From the NCBI RefSeq assembly GCF_029227915.1, contig NC_079889.1, positions 8,430,001 through 8,494,000 of the forward strand: a stretch of DNA of 64,000 nucleotides. Reading direction: 5' to 3'. The DNA is from Hydractinia symbiolongicarpus. Lineage: Eukaryota; Cnidaria; Hydrozoa; Anthoathecata; Hydractiniidae. The position numbers were made by a program, and so were the translations under genes. Of the stretch, positions 1-10,536 are shown piece after piece; position 1 is the stretch's first letter; the number at the start of each line of letters is the position of its first letter. The notes under the pieces are model-generated. The model did no database searches, was not told the DNA's origin, and worked only from the letters and a program-made list of their open reading frames with translations.

Positions 1-490
1 AAACAATTATCAGATTTGGCCCAAACTTTTTCAGCCTTAAGTAACGAACTTTTAGGAAGGTGACAAAAAATTAGGACGACAGAAACTTTGTCCTTTTTAA
101 CATTTTAATCATTTATTTAGAAAATTTAGAAAATCTATTGTTAAGCAAGTTGATTAAAGATCAACAACACTCGCCAACCTTAAGTAATCAATAGTAAGGG
201 CGGAATAAAATTCGTATTGAAGAAGTTATTGCTAAGAATGTAACATACTGACCAAAACTACTTTTCCGGATTTATTGATTAGCGTCAATACTGTGGTTTT
301 CGCTGGAGCTCTTCTTGTTCGAATGCGACGAGAAAAATCTAAAAAAAGCTATTTATTTGCATGGTTGTACTCTAGTTGATAATATATAGATATCACAAGG
401 GCGCAGGAGAACTCAGAATTATAATCTACATAAGTTAATTATATAGTGAATGTTTGCTGATTTTATTTTGTCAAAAACGTGGGTGAAAGC

Positions 491-496
491 TTTATT
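491..496 (-). terminator. Polyadenylation signal AATAAA for the small secreted gene
   Basis: AATAAA on the minus strand, 38 bases downstream of the proposed TAA stop (534-536). It supports 534-577 as the last coding exon. Confidence 0.5.
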
Positions 497-533
497 CTAA
501 AAGCAACCTCGACCTTAGCACATTTTATCGTGG

Positions 534-3411
534 TTAAACTACCAAGAAATCACAGTATCCCCATGAAGCATATAATGCTAGAGACAATGTTGCACAAAAC
601 GGTCATAATCAAGTTTTATTGACTATTGTTGATGCAATGTTTTGGTAAAGCAACAGCTAGCTTTGTGGCAAAGTTTCTGCTGCCCTATTAGATGGTTGTA
701 ATTTTAATCCACGTCAGAGTCATGCTTGAGACTGCAAAAATGTTTAAGTAGTTTCTTTTTCCTTCTCATCCAGCATAACACTATATTATTTTCGGCCATC
801 TGTACATTTTTCATAAGATTTTCGTACTTAAGAACGAAGCTCCTGAGTTGGCTGGCACCTAATAATTATAGTCAGGAATTTTTGAAACTGGGTGTGGCGC
901 AAAAAATAGAATAATCGAGGCAGTTAGCAACTAAACGTACCATGAGCTCGAATATCTTCACCAAGTTTTGTTAAAAGATGCGGAACGGACGCCATTTCCA
1001 TTCTCTTAATCTCGATGCCAGGTTGCAAAACTGGTTCTATCCGAAGTATTGTTCCATCATATAAAGCAAATTCGCCAGTCTATACAGGGAAAAATTTGCA
1101 GTGGCTTTGTTTCCTTGAAGATGCTTGTAACATGGTACTAACAAAATAAAAAGAATGAAAATGCGTTCATACATACCACACCATTACAAAGTGACAATTG
1201 TGTTGGGACAACATTGTGTGATGTAGTCATAAAGCCATCCATAAAACATTCATCTTCTTTCATTTCCGGTGTAGACTGCATGTTAAATTTCAATGTACAA
1301 TTTCTTGGTACAGTAATCTAAAAATTACAAATACAAATTCAAATGTTAATCAAGAAAATAGACGGGAACATACTAATACCTTTTGCGTGTATTAATTTTC
1401 GCGCAGCGCAAAAATCTATTTCGCGCTCTGTAATTTTCACACAATGGAAATTTAAACACATTTCGCGCGTATTGATTTTGGTGCAAACTTGAATCCTCCC
1501 AAATTTATTTTTTATGTAACAAATGCAAATATATAACAGCAAACTCATATAACAATTAAACTTTAGTTAACGTTTTTGCACAAAGATAACAAAAGTTTCC
1601 GAGCTAGCAATGTCTTAGAAACTATTGTTGTTGTTACTATCTCAGCATTTTCAAGGATTATTTCTGGTTTACCATTTGTGCCTTATTCTTTTAAAAAGAT
1701 TTTAGCCTTATATCGGTTATAAATTGTTGGTTACAATAACTCTTTAAAATGTTTGTTTTATAAAACACTACCTTTTGCAATCCGCGGTCACCAAATTTTT
1801 TTCAATTACTGATCTTTCAGGATTTCTTAACATTATTGTTAATTATTTAAAACAAACTTGTTTTAATCAGCGTAATTGAAAATATCGCGTTTTGTCTTTC
1901 GAACAGTACATTTGCGTAAAAATTTTGTCCTTTAAAGTGTCCAATCATCACAAAATAAAATTCTTACCTGAAAATTAACTTGTTTTCTGTTGTTTGAGAG
2001 TTCCAGTTCTCCAACGTCCGTTAGATAAACTACCTGTTTTTCTAAAACATCAAGTTTCTGTGAAACAGTATTCACCAAGTCTACTTTTTTTCTGCATAAC
2101 AAAGAATAAAAATAAAGTGCAAATACTTGGTTTGAGTTATTTTAAACAAACTAATGGCAAGAAAAAGTGCTAAAAATTTAAATAAAAACATACCTTTAAA
2201 GTTACAGCTGTCACCTCGTACCTAAAAAGTACGTAAATGTTACGATATTATAGTTGAAAATAACTTCTTTTATTGTTCAATTCGTAAACATTCTTCTAAA
2301 AGGTTTTTGTTTTTTCGGAACTGCCATCACCTACGATAGAGAGCCTTTTTTCGTATACTGGTTGAATTTTTGGCGGGAAATTGAAATGTACAAGTTTGCA
2401 GAAGTTTGAAGAGGTTTTTGCTATTTGAAATATTGAGCAAGAATCTATCAGATTGCTTAGCATGCTTTTTTAAATGTTTTCTTGACTTTGAAACATAATT
2501 TTTATGGTAAAATTTGACGCGCATTCCTTTGGTTAGTCAAATATAGGATTACTTACCTAAAGTCGTTTTATACAAAATTTTAATTTGGATATATAGTGTA
2601 CTCTCTCACTAACGGAAGAGTAGCTTAATTGTCTAGTTAGGGTAAACAAACGTATGGGCCAAAATTTGTCTCGTGATAACACCTCCTTAGCACCTTTGGG
2701 AATGGCCGTAGAGTTTCGTCTGATTGATTTTTTTAAATATTTTTTTTCATTTTTTCATTCCAAAACGATAAAGAATAACGTAGCAGAAGTTTCAGGGAAA
2801 TTGGGTTAACCGGTAATGTTACTATGTTATTAACGAAATTATGTCAGGCATTTCCACCCGGCGTGGCCTAAATAAGGTTAAGGAAAGAATGTGGCGTGGT
2901 ATTTAAAAATATTGTTGCAAAATCTAAATAAAAGGATTATATGGAAAACATACTGCCCCAACATCGCAGCAAAGGTTTTAAACGAAATGTGTTAAAATTC
3001 CGATCCTAAAGCACAAGCGCCATCCATTAGATCTCTACCATATAGTAATAAGAAGAGGAGCGTCCGTAGATAAGGTAGTGAAGAAAGTGAGACAGTGGTT
3101 GCGTTCAAAGCGTACTTTTACGTGCAAGAGAGAATCATAAATTTGGTCATTTCGTGAGCGGATACTAAATGCCTGACCCCTATTTGTTAATTTTTAAATA
3201 AAATCTACTGCCTTGTTTTTATATTCTGAATTTCCTCAACTTTGTTACCAAGACATTTTCCCTTTTTGATGAAAGTGATGGCGATAGGATAAAAAATCTG
3301 GGGACAAAAATGAAACTTCCTTCCTCTTTCTTTAACCAAAATATAACCTACCTGCAAAAACGCTGAGACCAGGCAAAGCAATATAAACAGCCGAGTCTCC
3401 AAACTCTCCAT
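534..3411 (-). CDS. Small secreted RGD/coiled-coil protein, six exons, one-base phase conflict
   Basis: Not recognised as a known family. Proposed exons on the minus strand: 3352-3411, 2194-2221, 1968-2091, 1177-1317, 941-1079, 534-577, each bounded by GT/AG. Exon 1 encodes a signal peptide (starts MESLETRLFILLCLV) and ends in phase 0. The 28-bp second exon would add VRGDSCNFK, which contains an RGD integrin-type motif. Exon 3 reads as an amphipathic coiled coil (VDLVNTVSQKLDVLEKQ). Exons 4-5 are beta-rich with Cys residues (ITVPRNCTLKF; GEFALYDGTILRIEP). The last exon ends YCDFLVV and stops 38 bases before an AATAAA. Exons 3 to 6 fit in phase, but exon 2 to exon 3 is off by one base at an A7 run (2085-2091); eight As would give about 178 residues in frame. 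Either the run is miscounted, the allele is broken, or the 28-bp exon is wrong. Exons 3-5 are the most secure. The function is unknown; secretion is inferred from exon 1. Confidence 0.6.
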
Positions 3412-3834
3412 ATTTTAGTCTTCTACATACACCCCAAAAATTGTGTTTCTGCTGATTTTACAAGGCAACAAAATAATATTCAAAATATTCCACTTATCGT
3501 TATGTTATTTGATGACACTCTAAACTGACAAAAATATTATGATTTTTATTTTTCTTCAGACGTTAAAACTGTTTTTTATTTGTTTTTCGTCAGCTATGCG
3601 ATTTCCGTAGTTATTTATATAACTTAAGATCGAAGGAGGTTCGCATATCACAGAGCAATGATTTATGGTTAATAAACCTGCACAGTACATCTTGGTATAG
3701 CAATTGCACTCTAGCTTATTATTAATTCTGAATATTATGAATAGGGTTGCACTCGTTGTATTAATGCGGGTCCTGTATTTTGGATATAGATACATTACGT
3801 ATTCCTCGGCATTGCTTATCGAATTCCCCTCTCT

Positions 3835-3925
3835 TGGAATGGATTGACACATAACCACATGGACCGAACCACGGACCCCGTGATTACGAAGCGAACGCCA
3901 TAACCACAAGGCCACGCCCATTCCA
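3835..3925 (-). repeat. tRNA-derived SINE head
   Basis: Read on the minus strand it starts GGCGTGGCCTTGTGGTTATG, which resembles a tRNA A box. It then reads GCGTTCGCTTCGTAATC and ends in a B-box-like GTGGTTCGGTCC. The same string recurs at 10750-10815 on the plus strand. It does not fold as an intact tRNA by eye, so a SINE head is preferred over a functional tRNA gene. Confidence 0.65.
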
Positions 3926-5000
3926 TTGTGAAAGTCATTGTTAAGATTATTATGGTTTTGCAGTTAAGCAAAGCACGCGAGCAACAACTGAACGAGTGTG
4001 ACTTTCCCAATTTTGATACTTTTAGGGGAGTCATTTCTTTGTTGTGTCTTGTCATTGTTACTAGGTTCAAAGTTATTTAAAATAGCTGCACGATAGTTTT
4101 GTGAGCAAATTCAAAGTAAGTTGCGAATTGAACCATGGAAAATAAGAACAGTTAAGTTTGGCAGGTGTGGGTAAGTTGGATTATATTTTCAACATCTTTT
4201 ATTATAATGACGTTTTTTATAAAAATTATTATGTTATTTTTCTACATATCCTCACAGTTTCTGTACAATAACATAGCTGATTCTCTAACATAGCATTTCT
4301 GCCAAAGAGCAACCGTCCTTGTTTTTTATAAATTATTATATGGTTGTTTGATCTACACAGTTATCATTCTGTTACACCGTAAATTTTGCCAACCGGAAAG
4401 AGTAGATATAGTAACACAAATGCAATCAAGTGGTTCACAGTGGGAAATAATGTTTTGGCTGAAGAGCTTTGTTTTATATGTACTCTCCTTCACGCCGGAG
4501 GTTCATTTGGTTTTCTTACACTCTCCTTCGCATTTTATTGGGCACAAATATTTTTTTATGTTTTGTGGAAGTTATATATAGCTAAATCACATTAGATAAA
4601 GCTAGGGTGTGTACATTTGCTGATTTTAAATTTTTGTACAATGCAGTTAAAACGGTGTCAAGCCGCACATATGAGGCTGTTATTCATGCACATAATTGTT
4701 TGGCAGTTGAATTAACCTTAAATTTGGCAATTGAATTACCCATAAACTTGGGTATTTCTAGACCTTAATAAATATCGATATGTTAAAAAAGCGGGCGGAA
4801 CAACGCCTATTTTAAAGGCACAATTTTTTGCGAATAGAATAAAATGAGAGAATATAAACAAAACATTGCAAGTATTAATTTTTGCGAGTAACGTAAAATA
4901 ATTCCCGTCTTTTGTTCAAAATGATAGCCGATCACCACCTTCTGTTACGGATATTAAATAACAATGCGGAAAATCTTACGACAGACGAAAAACCGAGGAC

Positions 5001-5070
5001 CGGCGGACCCGTGGATTCTTACACGGGCAAGAACTAGTCTTTATAACAATAACCGTATTTTTGTCTGTCG
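5001..5070 (+). repeat. CCGTGG-hairpin dispersed repeat, copy 1
   Basis: Contains CCCGTGGATTCTTACACGGG followed by ACTAGTCTTTATAA and AACCGTATTTTTGTCTGTC. It shares this order of blocks with copies near 5.9, 33.55 and 36.1 kb. Family unknown. Confidence 0.65.
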
Positions 5071-5784
5071 CTCATCAAAGCAGAGTGCTGAATCACGCAT
5101 GAAATTATTAAAGCTACAAATCACAAATACGATATGTCACGTTTTCTAGTCATGTATAAATCTTAAACATTGGCTACAAATTAGATTTTTTTTATCTTAT
5201 ACGGGTTTTTTCACTTTTGTATAAATTCTCTTTATTCTAGTCAAATTGATTATTTTTGTGTTATCTCCATCAATCTGATTTTTACTCAGTTGCAACTTGG
5301 GTCGTGGCTAACTATTAGCTACCTCTGGCTAAAACGTGATGGTAGCTTGCAGTTTGTACAGTTGGTTTCAATTTCACGAAAAAATATTTCGCGAAATAAA
5401 ATTGCTGAAGGATGGATTTAGTAATTTGCAATGACAGGCTGTTTTCTGTGTTTTTATTTAAACTGACGTAAACTGATGTAATAAAGTTTTTTTGAACAAG
5501 GTATTATGTCTATGTAGGACCCATTCATGTAGATGTGCGACATGATCTCCCTGTGCGTAGTGGTCATTCCGTTGCTTCTCACAATCTTTGAACGCATTCA
5601 CAATAACTTATACTGTAAAATAAAAAAAGGCAGCTGACTGTTTCTGCTATGACAGGATAACTACAGGTTTTAACATGTGTTTCTTTTTTTCAGTTAAAGT
5701 TGTAGAAAAGTTAATCTGTTAAAAATACATTATATCGGAAACGCTATTTACACTGTGTGGGCTTTACTGGAATTGCGATACCAT

Positions 5785-5890
5785 ATACCTGGTACTTCCG
5801 CGGTCCACTGATATGCCTGTCACAGCGTTTAGACGCTGGGTCCCGCGGCTAGCCTCTATATTAATAATAGCCGTATCCTGTCTGTTTGTT
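5785..5890 (+). repeat. CCGTGG-hairpin dispersed repeat, divergent copy
   Basis: A CCGCGG-bounded hairpin is followed by CTAGCCTCTATATTAATAA and TAGCCGTATCCTGTCTG, the same downstream blocks as the other copies. The hairpin arm differs (CCGCGG instead of CCGTGG), so this is an older copy. Confidence 0.45.
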
Positions 5891-5929
5891 AGCAAAAATA
5901 ACATAGTGCTACGGAAACACAAATGTCAT

Positions 5930-6005
5930 ATATAAGGGAAGAGCGTGGATTTTCCCACGGGTCAACGACTAGTCTTTATAATAACAGCCGTATTTTATCT
6001 GTATG
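5930..6005 (+). repeat. CCGTGG-hairpin dispersed repeat, copy 2
   Basis: CGTGGATTTTCCCACGGGTC is followed by AACGACTAGTCTTTATAATA and AGCCGTATTTTATCTGT. It lies within 1 kb of two related copies. Confidence 0.65.
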
Positions 6006-9000
6006 TTCAAAACAGTAGCTGACATCTATATCTATCCGCAATTCTTTAGAAATCAGGGGGTATTAATATCGGTATTAAAACAGTTCAATGTCTTCTAAAT
6101 CGAAAAGTTTGATTAGTAGAAATATTAGTGTGACATGTACTACCTTTGCTACTGCGCTCCACCTGGAGGTGCGGCACGGTTTACCTGCACTTTAGCGCTC
6201 AACCTGGCGTCCAAAGCTTGATTATTGGTTATTCACACGGTGTTTAACGTGGTAGGGGCTTATTTGTCAGAAATTCTTTTAAGGCGGGAGGCATAGCTTT
6301 TTTGGACGAGGAGGGTCTTACTTACTATGAACTAAGAGGAGGTTGCTGCTTACGCTAAACGCAATAGGGGGTTGAAATGTTAATTTTGTAGTATTAGCAG
6401 CATTCCGAACCGTTGTTTAGCTCCCTTCCTCAAATTGACAACAAAACAAAAATCTGCATGCTTCTGTTTCCGCATAAATAACTGTGTGTGACATTTTATT
6501 AGCAACAACAGCATTAACTGACGATGTTTGGCTTTCTTCCAACGCGACACACGACGACACGCTCCCTCTCTCTCTTCCTGACACACACGAGCGAACGGAC
6601 GTATGCACGTACACGCACATATATGCACACTATTGCCACACAAATAGCATCTGGTGTTGTTACTTTATTCTTAAAACTTGGCATCAGATAGATTGTCTCT
6701 ATGGCAACTTAATATCCTATATGCGTCTACAAAATTACCCTGACTCCCAGAAGAAAGAAAACAAACGCAGGGATTATAAGCACATTCGGCATAATTAGGT
6801 GGATAAAGTGACATCAATCACTAACGTAATTTTTTAATTATAGTGACGGTTATTAAAGATATAAATATATACCAACCACATTTCTCTCACTACATTAGAT
6901 GGCCATCAAAGTGTATTTCCACAGTGTATATACTGTCATATGTGGGTGACTGCTCTGAAATGCAGTGAGAAGCAGTGAGAAATTTTATTTGTTAATTGTT
7001 ATTATTTTTTTTATTTATTTTTATTTAGCATGTAATATCTTAGTAGTAAGTATTCAAACTACTACAAAACACAAATGGGATATATTTATATCAACTTCAC
7101 AGCGACGGGCGAAATGCCATGAATTTTCCATAGATAGCGACTAGTCGATATCATATTACTCATTGTCTCTCCGTCTTTTTAACCCTTGGTGAGCGTTTTT
7201 GGCTATGGCCAGATTATGGAAACGCGTCATAGGTTAAAATATCCAACGAACAATGGCGGAACTTTAGCGACCAGAAATGTCACATTCCAGCAACAAAAAG
7301 AGGTAAACATTTTGTTACGACTATACAAGAAAAATTATCTTGGGAACTACAATTAACGCGTACGAGATTTGAAAAAAAATTGTGCTGTTTTACGAACAGG
7401 TTACAAAAATAATAAACGTATTAATTTTGTTAGAAAGCTAGCTAGGTACTGATAATAGTTATATTTTAAATCCAGTGTGTGAAAAAAGTTTTTATATTCC
7501 AAAAAAAACAAGGAAGTGACACCTTCAGCGTATAAAAGCCTCACTTAAAAATTTAGGAATGAACTAAAGTACTATTTTGTAGTCAAGAAAATCATAAGTG
7601 GAATTATGGTCAGAAATTATCAGAAATTGATTAACAATTAAGGTTTGTAATTTTGTAAAAGTTTGATTACTATCATCTTGGAGCTATCATTGATGAAGTC
7701 TTTCTCCATGGTTATTCAATAATGTTCAATTTTGTAATGAGACTTATTTTTTGTCAAAAGGTTCAAAATAGTGTACAAAATTTTCCAGATATTTGTACAC
7801 GCCCCCTTGGTTATGCGTTGAAGCAGTACCATATGGAGTATCTTAAGAGGATTGATGTTTGCAAAATCTGATTTTTTAAACACTTTTTCGCCGTCTTTTT
7901 GTTATACCAGAAAGGCAAAAATCCCTATGGAGGAGGGTGTCACAAATTTCCTTTTTAAAACCAGGCGTTCATCGTAAATGCCTTTATAATCGCACCTATA
8001 GTCATGGTAATAACCCCCGGTCCAACTAATTTCGACAGTTCATGTTAGCAGGCGAACAAGAATGCACGAAATCTGGGGAAATAAGGCAGGTAGGTTCAGT
8101 GTTAAATTAAATAAAAATCTGACAATGATCCCAATAATTACATTTGTCAACAAAGATTTTAATTAGTATGTCTCCTAGGTATCTCTAATCACTGATCACC
8201 AGTCAAGTAAACATAATAAAAAGCTGATATTTTTTAAATTTCAAAAGTTTTGACAACGCACAAATGGGGCAAAGGCTGAAATACCGACAAGAAATCTATT
8301 GGTCGTAACTTGTTAACACTCAATTTTAAGATGCCGAAGTAGAGACTCATATATATAAAGGGTTGAATTTTTCTTCTAACATTGCTTAACTTGGTCAATG
8401 TGGAAGCGGCATAGGTGTAAAGAAATCACATTCAACGACAAGAGAAACTTAGCCAAAAAATTGTTCTTAAAAATCTTTTTCAAAAAATGCTCTCGACTTA
8501 AATGAATTAAATTTGTGTATCGATGGAGGAAAGGTGTATCGATGGAAAATTCAGTCGACAACCTCGATCCCAAACAACTCCCCATTGTGACAAACGCCAT
8601 GATGATGGGCTGGACAAGAGGCACTGGAAACCAGGTTGCTTAGTGTTCACACAGGGAAAGCGGCTACTAACATATTGGGATATGTTAGTAGTCACTTTTA
8701 ATACAAATTAATGCATTTTGTGTACTGTTGTTTTATACTGTTTAATTATAAAAAGTAATCGAGGCATAGAAAGACAAGTGAAATACCAAGTCCAAGAAAG
8801 TCTTCTATCGTAGTTAAGATTAGACAATCTTTTGCATTCCATTTGTTGTATTTCTATATGACTGGACAATTTTACTTCCCTGGTATCAAAATATGTCCAT
8901 GACCTCTTGTTTCTGTGTCACGTTATAGCGCCAAGTCGAATTTTACTTGTAAAGAATGTGTAGTGAATATGTAGTGATGCTGTGTGTAGATATTTTTTCG

Positions 9001-10143
9001 CTGTGTATTTATATTTTTAGAAGACAGTTTAACTGTTCTTATTTTTTGTTTTTAGATATTGACCTGAAGATGGAGTATACCTCCGAAATATATTGTCAAA
9101 AACATATACATTGTTGAGCCTTCTTTCCAATTGTTAAATTGCATTCACAATGTTTTTACAAGTAACAATAAATATTGTTGTTTTTTAGAAGGTTTATTTT
9201 CAAGTTTTAAGTTTTGGTAGATAAATAAAAGTAGTTTAACATTAGCCGTTAGCCTATGGAAAATTAAACTGGAATCCGCACGTATGATTAGGGCATTGTG
9301 AGCAGAGTTTTTTAGAAATTCACCCACCTAGAAAGGCTAAAGTCTACTCCAAGCTACGGTATGAAGTTGCATCGAAAGGAGAAAATTTATCAATAAGTTG
9401 CGTATAAAAACAACCCCGTTTAGTCCTGTGCCATCCACCTTCCCCCTTCCCCCCTTAACCAAGCATGATTAATGGCCTGTTAATTAAAAGTTCTTTGATG
9501 AAGGTTGATAATAAAAATGTGAAACGGATAGAATGTCAATAGAAAAGGGACTTGTCAAAGAGAAGTCGAGAAACCCGTTTAGATTTGTACCTCGATTATC
9601 CAGTCTGACAGAAAAGAAAGGTCTGCCAATATTTGTTTATCTTATGTTTCGTACGACGACATGGTTTCCATTTGCATTTGTTATCAATGTTATTTTGGCA
9701 GACAGCCATCTCCAAATTTTCACCGTAAATGCCCGCAATTATTCCGCTTAGTTGAAACGAGCCTTTCAGTTGAGGGCTTACATAAAAACGGTTATAATAT
9801 TTTTGCTGTTTTGTTTTAAAATAACGGATAGCATAGACGTTTGCAAAAAAAAACAACTAAATTTCGAGATTTTGTCATCCTTTTTAACGAAAAGCAAAAT
9901 GAAACAGGAAATATTTTAACTCCTCCATGTATTATATAGTTGTGGATGTTGTTTACGTACTTATGACACACACGTTTGGTTGTGGTAACTTTGACTTGAA
10001 GTAGAAACCAGGTTTTTGTGAAAACAATAGCTTTCACCCTCCACACACCTTTTACGCCTAAGCGTGAAGACGTTTCTTACCCAGACCTGTACAACTTGTT
10101 TTTAACGAGTACGTCTGTCAGACCATAGTGAGCTGAACACAAA

Positions 10144-10343
10144 TCTCTTACTGATTCAACGTCTCATCTCTTCTACGCAGAGTCATTTTTTTTAATAAAA
10201 AAACGTTTTTCCCTAAATTTTTTACATACTGCGACTCCCTCAATTTCTTACTGATTCAACGCTTCTTCTCTTTAACGCAGATTTTTTTTTTTAATTAAAA
10301 ATAGGTTTTTCCCTGAATTTTCTACATACTGCGATTCCCTACT
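10144..10343 (+). repeat. Tandem duplication, two ~100-bp units
   Basis: Two diverged units each run from CTTACTGATTCAACG through an ACGCAG, an A/T-rich run and TTTTTCCCT, to ACATACTGCGA and TTCCCT or CTCCCT. The pair ends about 85 bp before the TATA box of MAT exon 1a, so it could be promoter-proximal regulatory sequence. Confidence 0.7.
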
Positions 10344-10428
10344 GTGTTATTCTGGTGGGCATAAATTAAATCTTTGTCCTTTAACGTTTAATAAAAGTAA
10401 TAACATGCATTAGAAAGATTCTATTAGT

Positions 10429-10435
10429 TATAAAA
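10429..10435 (+). promoter_or_regulatory. TATA box for MAT first exon 1a
   Basis: TATAAAA about 100 bases upstream of the ATG at 10537, at a spacing that allows a 5' UTR of roughly 75 nt. No experimental start site is known. Confidence 0.5.
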
Positions 10436-10536
10436 GTTTCTCGTACCAGATTTATTATTGCTGACAACTGCTACTTTTTTATTTAGATCAAACTTAGAAA
10501 ATAAAGAAACAAATTAATAAATAACAGAATAAAAAA

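Larger units (their letters stand above)
3412..10428. other. Intergenic region without a recognised gene
   Basis: No exon chain or conserved protein was recognised on either strand. The region holds one SINE head (3835-3925), copies of the CCGTGG-hairpin repeat (5001-5070, 5785-5890, 5930-6005, a weak one at 7100-7150), and a 100-bp tandem duplication (10144-10343) just upstream of MAT. Open frames here are short and unlike real proteins. Confidence 0.6.

Noticed and set aside
3835-3925. A functional tRNA gene
   Set aside because: A- and B-box-like blocks are present, but acceptor and anticodon stems do not pair by eye and the same block recurs elsewhere, so a SINE is more likely.
6879-6987. 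Short inverted ends (ATTTCTCTCACTAC and GCAGTGAGAAATTTT)
   Set aside because: The arms are short and mismatched and no second copy was seen, so a MITE call is not justified.
8523-8711. Overlapping frames on both strands near 8.5 kb
   Set aside because: Both strands are open over the same stretch with no homology or splice context; most likely chance or an old repeat.
9055-9110. GACCTGAAGATGGAGTATAC motif, with a similar CCTGATGATGACTTTAATAG string (minus) near 45.49 kb
   Set aside because: Such strings are common at retroelement 3' ends, but no linked coding remnant was found here to support a call.
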